NCBI GenBank assembly: GCA_944390745.1
Contig: CALXQK010000015.1
Coordinates: 93,158 to 157,157, forward strand
DNA length: 64,000 bases
From: an uncultured Duodenibacillus sp.
Lineage (GTDB): Bacteria > Pseudomonadota > Gammaproteobacteria > Burkholderiales > Burkholderiaceae_F
Reading direction: 5' to 3'
Shown here: positions 27,249 to 36,197 of the stretch, one piece after another
Layout of the letters: the number at the start of each line of letters is the position of its first letter
Numbering within the stretch: the stretch's first letter is position 1
Program-made: the position numbers and the translations under genes
Notes under the pieces: generated by a model
Told to the model about the DNA's origin: nothing
Seen by the model: the letters and a program-made list of their open reading frames with translations, nothing else
The model's database searches: none

Positions 27249-27418
27249 GAAGCGTGTCCTGGGGTTGTGGGGGCCCGGCCTGTCGAAAAAAGAATGCGGC
27301 CGTGTTTTTGTCAGGAAATGGCGGACGCCCGCCCTGAAGGGCCGGCGTCGAGCCTCATTTTGCCCTCCAAGCCTTAACCCGGTCTTGGGAGCGCCGGGCT
27401 GCCTGAGGGTCCGGACGC

Positions 27419-28012
27419 CTACCCGGCAGCCGGGATCCCCGTCTGCTGGCGCAGTCTGCGGCAGACAACCAGCAGCGCGCTCACAGCAAGGCTCACCCAG
27501 AACTTGCCGATGACCTGGCCGCCCACGTACTCGAGCGACCCGAAGGCAAGCGACAGAAAGATGCACGAGTCGACGACCGAGCCGGCAAGCCCCGACAGGA
27601 GCACGCCCATGATGCGGTGGCGGCGGCGAAGGGGCGTATAGACGCAGAAGTCGGCAAACTCGGAAAAAAGAAAGGCCGCCACCGAGGCCGCCACCAGGCT
27701 CGGCTCCGAGAACACGCCCGAGAGCCCCGCGCCGATGACGATGGCGTAAAGCGCCCAGCGCCCGCCCAGATACTCGTGCACGGCGTCGCGCAGCACGAGC
27801 GCCAGCCCCGCCACGAGAACGGCCGAGGGCGACATGATGCCCGGCCACACGGGAATCAGGCACGGGCCGTGCGGGTCGCAGACCACGCCGACGTTCATCA
27901 CCACCCAGTTGCTCAGGGGAATGGTGAGAATGAATCCAAGGACCGCGAGCCAGCCGATCCATCCGTGCGCCGCCGCACGGGCGGCGCCTCCTTGCTCGAC
28001 AATATGCGACAT
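27419..28012 (-). CDS. Queuosine precursor transporter (VUT family, YhhQ-like)
   Basis: 197-aa inner-membrane protein with about six hydrophobic helices. It matches the DUF165/VUT family, whose E. coli member YhhQ imports the tRNA-modification precursors preQ0/preQ1. Family features: an acidic/His loop DAVHEYLGGRWAL, FSEFADFCVYTPLRRR and SSVVDSCIFL-type VVDSCIFLSLAFGS. Start MSHIVEQGG chosen; 38 upstream codons look non-coding. No preQ1 riboswitch was recognised upstream. The queuosine genes tgt and queA lie 5 kb away, so a salvage role is plausible. Confidence 0.87.
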   Translation of the reverse strand: MSHIVEQGGAARAAAHGWIGWLAVLGFILTIPLSNWVVMNVGVVCDPHGPCLIPVWPGIMSPSAVLVAGLALVLRDAVHEYLGGRWALYAIVIGAGLSGVFSEPSLVAASVAAFLFSEFADFCVYTPLRRRHRIMGVLLSGLAGSVVDSCIFLSLAFGSLEYVGGQVIGKFWVSLAVSALLVVCRRLRQQTGIPAAG

Positions 28013-28641
28013 ATTGCTTTCCTTCCGGCCGCAGACGACGGAACAATTCGAAGCGGCCTTGCTTGTGGTTGATGACGCCCCTTCCCTCCCTGCTGCGCAA
28101 ACAGCTCCTGCAGTAAACGCCGCCAAGGGCCGCGCGCAGACACGGGCGCTGCGGCTCGTCCAGGGGACGACGGGGATCAGGCACGATTGACCTTCGCCGG
28201 CAGAAAGGAGACGCCCGCAAAAATCAGGATCGGATTTTAGAAGACTGCAGCAATCTTCGCGTGAACGGTCATTCTTCCAGAGGAGCCAGGGGCAAAGGCG
28301 CTGGCGGTCAATCCCGCCGAAGCAAGCCCCTTGGACACGCCTGAATAGCCGCCCGCGCTGCCAGACGGCTTTCCCCTTGTGACGCGGACGCGGCCTTCCT
28401 CAAGGGCCGCGGCTGCAGAGCACGGGACCGATGCTGCCGCAGCGGCCGCTGATCACGACGAAACCGCTGGTTTCGGCCATGGCCGGAATTCCCTCACAAG
28501 GCGCTTTCCCGCCAAGGGAACAGAAGGCAGGTCAAGCGGCGCCTGCTCCCGAAAAATTGTTCCTCAAGCCAGCCTTGACCCTGCAGCCGCTTCAGGGTCG
28601 AGAGTAGTGAAAGTGAAACAATGTTTTTTTACTGGAACAAT
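28013..28641. other. 629-base GC-rich region without a supported gene
   Basis: Lies between the VUT transporter and the decayed deacetylase gene, divergently. Several GC-rich frames are open, including a minus-strand frame ending at about 28236 with a Gly/Ser-rich stretch (GYSGVSKGLASAGLTAS), but none has a start with a ribosome-binding site or recognisable motifs. I annotate no gene. Confidence 0.5.
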
Positions 28642-29762
28642 ATGACCACCAAAAAAACCGGCCTTATGTACTCGAAGGCCTTTGCCCAATACCATGCGGG
28701 CGACGGCTATCTTGTTTATCCGGCGGACACAGTGCTGCTGATGGCTTCTGACGACTACTACGACAAGCCCGAACGGGTCACGCAAGCCTACGACATGCTT
28801 GAAAAAACCGGGCTTTTGAAACAGCTGCAGGCAATAGAGCCGCGCAGGGCAACAGACGCAGAGCTTCTGAGCGCACACAGCAAAGCCTACATCCGCAAGC
28901 TCGACGAATTAAGCCGCGGCAGCGGCGGCATCGTCGGCGATCTTGCCCAGGTGGGGCATGGCGCACTCGACGTCATCCGTGAAGCCGTCGGCGGCGACCT
29001 GAACGCCCTCGATGCCGTCATGCAGGGCAAGGTGCAGAACGCATTCTGCCTGCAGCGTCCGCCCGGAGGCCATGCCGAACGCGACTGCGGCTTTGGCTTT
29101 TGCATTGTCAACAACTTCAACATCATTGTGAATCGCGCCCGGGAGGTCTACGGCCTGAAGCGAATCCTGATCGCAGACTTCGACAACCACTGCAAAAAAG
29201 GGCATCGAAGACGCCTGGTACGACACCAATGAAGTGCTTTACGCCGAGGTCCACCAGACGGGATCCCTGCAGGAAAGCTGCGGCGCAGACCGCAACGCCG
29301 ATATGACGGGCGCCGGCCAGGGCCGGGGCTTCAGCATTCCAATCCCGATGCCGGCCGGTGCGGGCGAGCACGCCTATGTGAAGGCATTCAAGGAAATCAT
29401 CGAGCCCATCGCCGATCAGTACAAGCCCGAACTCGTGGTTCTTGTGGCGAGGCTTTGCCTCGCACACCTTTGATCCGCTGTGCCGCCAGCAAGTCACGGC
29501 CAACGGCTACGGTCAGCTGACCGATATTGTGCGCAGCATCGCCGAAAGGCATTGCGGCGGAAAGCTCCTTGCCGTTCTCGAAGGCGGCACGGGAAACTAC
29601 ATGGCCTACTGCATACTGCGCGTCCTTGAGTCGCTAAGCGGCGTCAAGGCCGACGTCAAGGACCCGGTCGATGGTCTGCTGGTGCGAAACTTCGTCACGT
29701 GCGGCCAGAAGGCAGCCATTGACAAGGTCAAGGCCATCCAGTCGGCTTCCTGGAAGCTGTGA
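28642..29762 (+). pseudogene. Histone deacetylase / acetoin utilisation (AcuC-type) family gene, decayed
   Basis: Three consecutive frames together spell a class II deacetylase-like protein of about 370 aa. Part one (to about 29200) has YYDKPERVTQAYDML, AHSKAYI, FCLQRPPGGHAERDCGFGFCIVNN and ILIADFDNH. A surplus base in the run tgcaaaaaaggg near 29190 shifts the frame to GIEDAWYDTNEVLYAEVHQ and IPIPMPAGAGEHAYV. A second surplus base near 29449 shifts to GFASHTFDPLC and LAVLEGGTGNYMAY. Besides the two shifts, residues that normally hold zinc or catalyse are changed: GHH is GGH, the Asp of GFDxH is Ala, and the Tyr of EGGY is Thr. This indicates genuine decay rather than sequencing error alone. 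Confidence 0.8.
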
Positions 29763-29803
29763 CCATTCGCTGCCGGCGTGAAGCTGCTGGCCTTGCGCAG
29801 CAA

Positions 29804-29837
29804 GCCCGGCCGAAGGATTGTCCTCCCGCGGCCGGGC
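29804..29837. repeat. GC-rich hairpin downstream of the decayed deacetylase
   Basis: GCCCGGCCG and CGGCCGGGC form a nine-pair stem over a 16-base loop. No T run follows, so it is at best a weak terminator. Confidence 0.45.
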
Positions 29838-29957
29838 CTCTCATGCAGTGAATCCAAGTGCGGGGGAATTCGCAGCCCGGCAATGCCTGGCAGCCGCAGG
29901 CGGGCCCGCAGCTTTCTGCGCTTGAAGGCAGGACTTCCGGCCGGAAAAAATCGCCGC

Positions 29958-30947
29958 TCAGGGCGCGATGCGCGGCTCAAAGCCTGCAAAAAACCGCAGG
30001 ATGCGCTCGGGCAGCCACCCAAGGTCGCCCGGCGGATTGCCGCGCGGAAATCCAATGTGTCCGCCCTCCTCGGGCTGCTCGAGGTACACGCAGCTGCTCA
30101 CATCCTTTTCCGTGGGCAGCGCCCAGACGGGCTGAAACGGATCGTTTCTGGCGTTGAGAAGCAGCAGCGGCACGCGCACGTTCTTGAGCACGGGCTTGGC
30201 CGAGCACTTCATCCAGTAGTCCATGGCGCTCTGAAAGCCGTGTATGGGCGCGGTGTAGATCGCATCAAAGTCGTAGAGCGTGTGGCAGCGCCGCACCTTC
30301 TCGATGTCGATGAGGTCCGGATAGCGCCGCGCCTTCTCCATGAGCTTTTCCTTCAGGGTCGAGAGAAACATCTCGGCATAAAGCTTGTTGGCGCCGCGGC
30401 TGACGATCTCCGAACCGGCGACCAGATCAAGCGGGGCGCCCACCGCAGCGGCTGCGGTGAGAAACCGAGCCTTCTCACCCCGGTCGCCCAGGTACTTCGC
30501 AAGAAAATTTCCCCCGAGACTGACGCCCGCGGCATAGATGGGGGCGTTGAGATAGCGCTGGTGCACAGTGGTGAGCATCCACTCGCAATCGTCGCTGTCG
30601 CCCGCAAAATAGGCGCGCGGCAATCGGTTGGGCAGTCCGCCGCAGCCGCGAAAGTGCGCCACGACGCCGCGCCAGCCGCGCTGCGCGCAGGCGTACATCA
30701 AGGCCTCGGCATAGTGGCTGTGCGAGTCGCCCTCCAGACCGTGAAAGTGCACGAGCACGGGCGCGGTGAGCGCCTCGGGCTCGGGCTCGGCCCAGTCAAA
30801 GAGCATGAAGTCGCCGTCGGGCGTATCGATCATCTCGCGGCGATACGACACGGGCGGCCGCGGCGAGAGCCGCGCGGGCACCACCGTCTGCAGATGCGCC
30901 CCCGGCAGCCAGCGGGGCGCGACATAGTCCGAGGCAATGACAGGCAT
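29958..30947 (-). CDS. YheT-family alpha/beta hydrolase
   Basis: 329-aa predicted hydrolase of the YheT/AB-hydrolase 2 group. Seen: N-terminal PRWLPGAHLQTVVPAR, oxyanion region VHFHGLEGDSHSHYAE, the nucleophile elbow AAGVSLGGNFL, the acid in LLNARNDPFQP and the histidine in EEGGHIGFP, so the triad is complete. Relatives act on esters, but the substrate of the bacterial proteins is not established. Start MPVIASDYVAPRW; the longer frame upstream is rejected. Cytoplasmic. Divergent from the aroG leader region. Confidence 0.9.
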   Translation of the reverse strand: MPVIASDYVAPRWLPGAHLQTVVPARLSPRPPVSYRREMIDTPDGDFMLFDWAEPEPEALTAPVLVHFHGLEGDSHSHYAEALMYACAQRGWRGVVAHFRGCGGLPNRLPRAYFAGDSDDCEWMLTTVHQRYLNAPIYAAGVSLGGNFLAKYLGDRGEKARFLTAAAAVGAPLDLVAGSEIVSRGANKLYAEMFLSTLKEKLMEKARRYPDLIDIEKVRRCHTLYDFDAIYTAPIHGFQSAMDYWMKCSAKPVLKNVRVPLLLLNARNDPFQPVWALPTEKDVSSCVYLEQPEEGGHIGFPRGNPPGDLGWLPERILRFFAGFEPRIAP

Positions 30948-31105
30948 GTGAGAAACTCTCGGCAAAAAAAAGGGCGGACTGGAACAAAACGCCGCGGGGA
31001 CGACGCCCGCGCCCCTGCGGCGGCCGACAGGGATTGTATCGCCCGGACGAGGGCCGGCCTGCAGTGCGCCGGGCCGCAGGAGCGGGAAAATTTTCGCCCG
31101 CAGAC

Positions 31106-31134
31106 TTGCACTTGCCGGCCCGACGCTGTAGAGT
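31106..31134 (+). promoter_or_regulatory. Sigma-70 type promoter of the aroG leader
   Basis: TTGCAC (31106-31111), a 17-base spacer and TAGAGT (31129-31134). Predicted start near 31141, giving about 65 bases before the leader peptide ATG. The rest of the 500-base gap between the YheT gene and aroG holds the leader elements listed below. Confidence 0.55.
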
Positions 31135-31206
31135 GTATCGGCGTACGGGCGGCCAGGGCATGGTGCTCCGGTCCCCCGATGCAAACGAAAACCGATCCAG
31201 AGAGCC

Positions 31207-31287
31207 ATGCTGCAGCCTGCCGCGCGATTTTATTTCTTCTCCTTTTATTTCTGCTCCAGGGCGGAAGGGATGAACGCGCACGCTTGA
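31207..31287 (+). CDS. Phe/Tyr-rich leader peptide of the aroG attenuator
   Basis: A 26-codon frame, MLQPAARFYFFSFYFCSRAE then GMNAHA and a stop. Codons 8-15 read Phe-Tyr-Phe-Phe-Ser-Phe-Tyr-Phe: seven of eight are aromatic. Such runs are the hallmark of transcription-attenuation leader peptides, as in E. coli pheL. A weak AGAGAG ribosome-binding sequence precedes the ATG. The stop lies 31 bases before a terminator hairpin, and the DAHP synthase gene follows 163 bases after the stop. When charged tRNA-Phe/Tyr is scarce the ribosome would stall and the terminator would not form. Too short for usual gene finding. Confidence 0.8.
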   Translation: MLQPAARFYFFSFYFCSRAEGMNAHA

Positions 31288-31317
31288 AACAGCACCATCA
31301 GGCTCAGCCAGAGAACC

Positions 31318-31352
31318 AACCGCCAGGACCAGACAAGCCCGGCGGTTTTTTT
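31318..31352 (+). terminator. Attenuator terminator upstream of aroG
   Basis: AACCGCC (31318-31324) pairs with GGCGGTT (31341-31347), a GG/CC pair can extend the stem inward, and T7 ends at 31352. GGCGG at 31260-31264, inside the last third of the leader peptide, is complementary to the terminator's CCGCC and is a candidate antiterminator arm. Confidence 0.78.
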
Positions 31353-31449
31353 ATCACCATGAAAAATGCCCCGAGGCTCCAGGCTCCGGCGCAGGCGACA
31401 GACAAATCAACTCAGAGCATTGACAGACACAAAGGGAGACAACGTCATC

Positions 31450-32511
31450 ATGCGTCACAATACCGACGACCTTCGCATCAAAGAAATCCGCGAGCTTACG
31501 CCCCCGGCGCATCTCATCCGCGAGTTCCCCTGCGAGGACGTGGCCTCGCAGACGGTGCACCGGGCCCGCGAGGCGGCCCACAACATCCTGCACGGTCTTG
31601 ACGACCGGCTTCTGGTGATCGTGGGGCCCTGCTCGATTCACGACCCCGAGGCCGCCCGCGAATATGCCTCGCGGCTTTCCGAAGTGCGCCGCAAGCTGCA
31701 GGGCGATCTGGAAATCATCATGCGCGTGTACTTCGAAAAGCCGCGCACGACCGTGGGCTGGAAGGGCCTCATCAACGATCCGGATATGGACGGCTCCTGC
31801 CGCATCAACCACGGACTGCGCGTGGCGCGCGAACTGATTCTGGACATCGTCAACATGGAGCTGCCCACGGGAGTGGAGTATCTCGACACGATCTCCCCGC
31901 AGTACATCGCCGATCTGGTGAGCTGGGGCGCCATCGGCGCGCGCACCACCGAAAGCCAGGTGCACCGCCAGCTTGCCAGCGGCCTGTCGTGCCCGGTGGG
32001 CTTCAAGAACGGCACCGACGGAAACGTCAAGATCGCCTGCGACGCCATCGCCGCGGCCGAGCACTCGCACTCGTTTCTGTCGGTCACCAAGGGCGGCATC
32101 TCGGCCATCGTCACCACCACGGGCAACGAGGACTGCCACATCATTCTGCGCGGCGGCAAGACGCCCAACTACGACGCCCAAAGCGTCAACGCCGCCTGTG
32201 AGATCCTCAAGGCCAACAACCACCGCGAGATCGTCATGATCGACGCCTCGCACTCGAACTCGCACAAGAAGTTCAAGGAGCAGATCCCGGTGGTTGAAAA
32301 CATCTGCAAGCAGGTCGCCGGGGGCGATCAGCGCATCATCGGCGTCATGATCGAATCCAACCTCGTCGAGGGCAGCCAGAAGATCGACCTCGAAAAGGGG
32401 CTCGTCTACGGACAGTCCGTCACCGACGGATGCATCGGCTGGGAGGACACGGTGAAGCTGCTCGGCGAACTCGCCCGCGCCGTGCGCGACCGCCGCTCGC
32501 GCAACTCCTAG
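31450..32511 (+). CDS. aroG: 3-deoxy-7-phosphoheptulonate (DAHP) synthase, class I
   Basis: Condenses phosphoenolpyruvate and erythrose-4-phosphate, the committed step to aromatic amino acids. The 353-aa protein matches E. coli AroG/F/H: LVIVGPCSIHDPEAAREYA, RVYFEKPRTTVGWKGLINDP, LDTISPQYIADLVSWGAIGARTTESQ, PVGFKNGTDG and IDASHSNSHKK, with PEP and metal ligands in place. Start MRHNTDDLRI follows AAGGGAGA; 28 upstream codons belong to the leader. Because the leader codes Phe and Tyr, this isozyme is probably controlled by those amino acids. The symbol aroG is used for the family; isozyme feedback specificity was not judged. Confidence 0.95.
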   Translation: MRHNTDDLRIKEIRELTPPAHLIREFPCEDVASQTVHRAREAAHNILHGLDDRLLVIVGPCSIHDPEAAREYASRLSEVRRKLQGDLEIIMRVYFEKPRTTVGWKGLINDPDMDGSCRINHGLRVARELILDIVNMELPTGVEYLDTISPQYIADLVSWGAIGARTTESQVHRQLASGLSCPVGFKNGTDGNVKIACDAIAAAEHSHSFLSVTKGGISAIVTTTGNEDCHIILRGGKTPNYDAQSVNAACEILKANNHREIVMIDASHSNSHKKFKEQIPVVENICKQVAGGDQRIIGVMIESNLVEGSQKIDLEKGLVYGQSVTDGCIGWEDTVKLLGELARAVRDRRSRNS

Positions 32512-32527
32512 AAGCCTTCAGTGCTGC

Positions 32528-32577
32528 AAAAAAAGGCGCCGGCCCTCCCTGCGCGGGGAGGCCGGCCCCTTTTTTTT
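32528..32577. terminator. Bidirectional terminator between aroG and tgt
   Basis: GCCGGCC-CTCCC pairs with GGGGAG-GCCGGC, with A7 on the left and T8 on the right. Serves aroG rightward and tgt leftward. Confidence 0.88.
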
Positions 32578-32595
32578 GCGTCCTTCGCGCCGGGA

Positions 32596-33816
<1,221 letters not shown>

Positions 33817-34914
33817 CTAGGCCTTCTGGCGGCCCGGCAACTCGAAGAAGCACGCATCCCCGTAGCTGAAGAAGCGGTAGCGCTCGGCCACTGCGTGGCG
33901 ATAGGCCTCAAGCACGCGCTCGCGCCCGACAATGGCCGACACGAGCATCACAAGCGTCGAGCGCGGCAGGTGAAAGTTCGTGATCATCACGTCGATGATG
34001 TTGAAGCGGTACCCCGGCGCGATGAAGAGCTGCGTGTCCATGGCCCCGGCGCGCAGCTCGCCCTCGCGAACCGAGGCGCTTTCAAGCGCGCGCAGGCTCG
34101 TCGAGCCCACGGCCACCACGCGGCGGCCCTCGCGCTTGGCGGCGTTGACCTTCTCGGCCGTCTCAGGACTGATCACAAACCACTCCGAGTGCATGACGTG
34201 CTGCGAGAGATCCTCCTCGCGCACGGGCTGGAAGGTTCCCGCCCCCACGTGCAGCGTCACGAAGGCTTCATCCACGCCCATGGCGCGCAGCTCATCGAGC
34301 AGCTCGCGCGAGAAGTGCAGCCCCGCCGTGGGCGCGGCCACCGCCCCGGGATGCGCGGCGTAGACGGTCTGGTAGCGCCCGGCGTCATCGGCGCTCGCCT
34401 CGCGCTCGATGTAGGGCGGCAGGGGGACCTTGCCGATCGCATCGAGCACCCCAAGAACCGGATCATCAAACGAGAGCTCAAAGAACTCCCCCCGGCGTCC
34501 GGTGACGGTCGCCGCGTGCGTCTCACCCCCGGCGCCCTCGAAGAAAAGCCGTCCGCCCGCCTTGGGCGTCTTGCTGGCGCGCAGCATTGAGACGGCGCTC
34601 GTCTCGCCCGTCACGCGCTCGATCATCGCCTCGACCGCGCCGCCCGTCTCCTTGCGGCCGCGCAGACGCGCCTTGATCACCTTGGTGTCGTTCATCACAA
34701 GGAGATCCCCGGGACGAAGCAGGCGCTTCACATCGGTAAAGACGAGATCCTCGATCACGCTGTCGGTGACGTGCAGCAGCCGCGAGGCGGTGCGGTCCTC
34801 AAGCGGAAACTGCGCAATCAGCTCCGGGGGAAGGTCAAAGTCGTAGTCGGACAGATGCTGCCCGGCCAGATATTCGGGATGCAGTTCAAAAGACATGTTG
34901 GCTGTACCGGCCAT
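33817..34914 (-). CDS. queA: S-adenosylmethionine:tRNA ribosyltransferase-isomerase
   Basis: Transfers and rearranges the ribosyl part of SAM onto preQ1-tRNA to give epoxyqueuosine. The 365-aa protein shows DYDFDLPPELIAQFPLEDR, GDLLVMNDTKVIKARL, VAAPTAGLHFS, VTLHVGAGTFQPV and SYGDACF. Start is ambiguous: ATG 34914 or the MSFELHPEY start at 34896; neither has a strong ribosome-binding sequence, and an A9 run lies just outside. First gene of a queA-tgt unit. Confidence 0.96.
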   Translation of the reverse strand: MAGTANMSFELHPEYLAGQHLSDYDFDLPPELIAQFPLEDRTASRLLHVTDSVIEDLVFTDVKRLLRPGDLLVMNDTKVIKARLRGRKETGGAVEAMIERVTGETSAVSMLRASKTPKAGGRLFFEGAGGETHAATVTGRRGEFFELSFDDPVLGVLDAIGKVPLPPYIEREASADDAGRYQTVYAAHPGAVAAPTAGLHFSRELLDELRAMGVDEAFVTLHVGAGTFQPVREEDLSQHVMHSEWFVISPETAEKVNAAKREGRRVVAVGSTSLRALESASVREGELRAGAMDTQLFIAPGYRFNIIDVMITNFHLPRSTLVMLVSAIVGRERVLEAYRHAVAERYRFFSYGDACFFELPGRQKA

Positions 34915-35111
34915 GAAAAAAAAAGAGGAATGAAGCGGCGCATTCTACCTTTTTTTGCGCGCTGCGCCCGTTTCCGGCGATGCGCAAGGCAGTTGAATTT
35001 TCGACAAAAAACGCTTCCCCGGGGCGCCTCTGGAGCGCGCCGCGCCGACCGCTTTCCGACGGGCCCGGGCTGCGGCATGACAAGAGGACGGAAATTGATT
35101 TCTTCAACTAT

Positions 35112-35140
35112 TTGCAAATGATTCTCATTTAGGTTATGAT
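35112..35140 (+). promoter_or_regulatory. Fur-box promoter
   Basis: TTGCAA (35112-35117), a 17-base spacer and TATGAT (35135-35140) form a near-ideal sigma-70 promoter. The spacer and -35 are covered by GCAAATGATTCTCATTTAG (35114-35132), containing AATGA-N-TCATT in the classic Fur arrangement; about 12 of 19 positions match the E. coli consensus. Fur with Fe2+ should block this promoter. It fires into a region without a convincing ORF but with a terminator 188 bases on. Confidence 0.8.
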
Positions 35141-35146
35141 GTCGAC

Positions 35147-35334
35147 AACTGGGAAGCAAGGCTCTCAGGCCGCTTCAAGGGCTTCACGAAGCGTCCGGGG
35201 TCGTTGGGGTCGACTCCGCCTGATCGAGCGCCGCGCCTGTTTCTCCTGCAGGTTTGTCCAAGCGGACTGGCGCTTCCCGGGGGTCTCTCTTGGGGTGATG
35301 CCGCACCATCGAACGTGCGCATCACCCTTTTTTT
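35147..35334 (+). ncRNA. Candidate Fur-regulated small RNA (RyhB/NrrF-like in logic)
   Basis: Defined by the predicted start seven bases after the -10 and by the terminator at 35293-35334, giving about 188 nt. No open frame with a ribosome-binding site and protein-like composition was found inside. It can fold CGCTTC/GAAGCG in its first half. An unpaired-looking TTTCTCCTG at 35240-35248 is complementary to CAGGAGAAA in front of sodB (9288-9296), and eight of these bases to CAGGAGAA in front of rubrerythrin. Iron-sparing sRNAs of other bacteria repress sodB this way. Existence and function are inferred from signals only. Confidence 0.6.
35293..35334 (+). terminator. Strong terminator of the candidate sRNA
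   Basis: GGGTGATGC (35293-35301) pairs with GCATCACCC (35319-35327), and an inner GCAC/GTGC continues the stem after one bulged base. The loop is eight bases and T7 follows. It separates the Fur promoter from the downstream TRIC-family gene. Confidence 0.88.
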
Positions 35335-35483
35335 CACCGCGAGCGGACGCCGCGCGCGCCCCTGTGCCGATACAATCGTCCCAAGCCTCCGGGGCGCGGC
35401 GCCGGATCTCCGCCCCGGACCCAGACCCCGCCGGCGCATCCTGTTTTTTCGCCGGCCCCTCCGGCGGATCTCGTCCAGCCGCG

Positions 35484-36188
35484 ATGCTCACGACCTTTGC
35501 CTCGCTTGCCGACTTCATCGGCATCTTCGCCTTCGCCCTCTCGGGCATCATGTCCGCGCAGCGCCGGCGCATCGACCCGGTGGGCGTCTTCGTGCTGGCC
35601 TTCACGACGGCCTTCGGCGGGGGCATCTTTCGCGACGTCATCATCGACAACCGCCCCTATTACTGGATCGAGAACGAGGCCTATGTCTGGATGACGATTG
35701 CGCTTGCGGCGCTCGCCCCGACGGTGATCGCGCGCTTTCATCGCTGGCTCTCTGAAAGCGCCTTCATCTGGATGGACGCCGTCGGGCTGGGATTTTTCAG
35801 CGTCTCGGGCACGGCCCTGTGCCTGGAGGCAGGGCTGCCGCCGCTGTCGTCGAGCATTCTGGGCGTGTGCACCGGAGCCATGGGCGGCATGCTGCGCGAC
35901 GTCTTTCTCAACCGCCTGCCGCTGGTTCTGTCCGACCGGCAGCCCTACGCGCTTGCCGCCTTCGGCGGCTGCTGGCTCTTCATCGGACTGGCCGAGCTCT
36001 TTCCGCAGCCCGCAGGTCTCGGGCGCGAGCTTGCGCTCTGGGGGTCAACCGCGGCGATCATTGCCATCCGCATGTTTTGCTGGTACAAAAGACTGCGCAT
36101 CGTCTCCTACGGCGCATTGAGGCGCCTGATCCGCAGCCGCCCGTCAAGGGGCGCGACGGATGACGCAGACGACTCTTCAAAGGATTGA
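35484..36188 (+). CDS. Trimeric intracellular cation channel (TRIC) family membrane protein
   Basis: 234-aa protein of the bacterial TRIC (YicG/UPF0126) group, which form potassium-permeable trimeric channels. Two repeats of three helices plus a seventh helix are visible: AFALSGIMSAQRRRIDPVGVFVLAFTTAFGGGIFRDVI in the first and FFSVSGTALCLEAG... TGAMGGMLRDVFLN in the second, each with the glycine-rich GGG/GGM-RD pore motif. Start MLTTFASLADFIG was chosen since the longer frame runs back into the sRNA region. The stop is nine bases before rmlC, so co-transcription with the rhamnose genes is likely. Confidence 0.9.
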   Translation: MLTTFASLADFIGIFAFALSGIMSAQRRRIDPVGVFVLAFTTAFGGGIFRDVIIDNRPYYWIENEAYVWMTIALAALAPTVIARFHRWLSESAFIWMDAVGLGFFSVSGTALCLEAGLPPLSSSILGVCTGAMGGMLRDVFLNRLPLVLSDRQPYALAAFGGCWLFIGLAELFPQPAGLGRELALWGSTAAIIAIRMFCWYKRLRIVSYGALRRLIRSRPSRGATDDADDSSKD

Positions 36189-36197
36189 TCTTTTTTT

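Noticed and set aside
27249-28220. Extension of the hemH frame by 324 codons upstream
   Set aside because: It overlaps the VUT transporter gene in another frame, and ferrochelatases do not carry such a domain. The start at 27248 gives a normal enzyme.
28013-28260. preQ1 riboswitch before the queuosine-precursor transporter
   Set aside because: No preQ1-I aptamer pattern was found by eye in the leader; a covariance search with the preQ1 families would settle it.
28236-28500. Minus-strand frame with a Gly/Ser-rich segment
   Set aside because: Interrupted by a stop, no start signal, no recognised family; GC-rich DNA leaves such frames open by chance.
35136-35483. N-terminal extension of the TRIC protein through the sRNA region
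   Set aside because: The extension is Arg/Ser/Pro-rich without homology features, would span a strong terminator, and the ATG at 35484 begins exactly at the first family helix.
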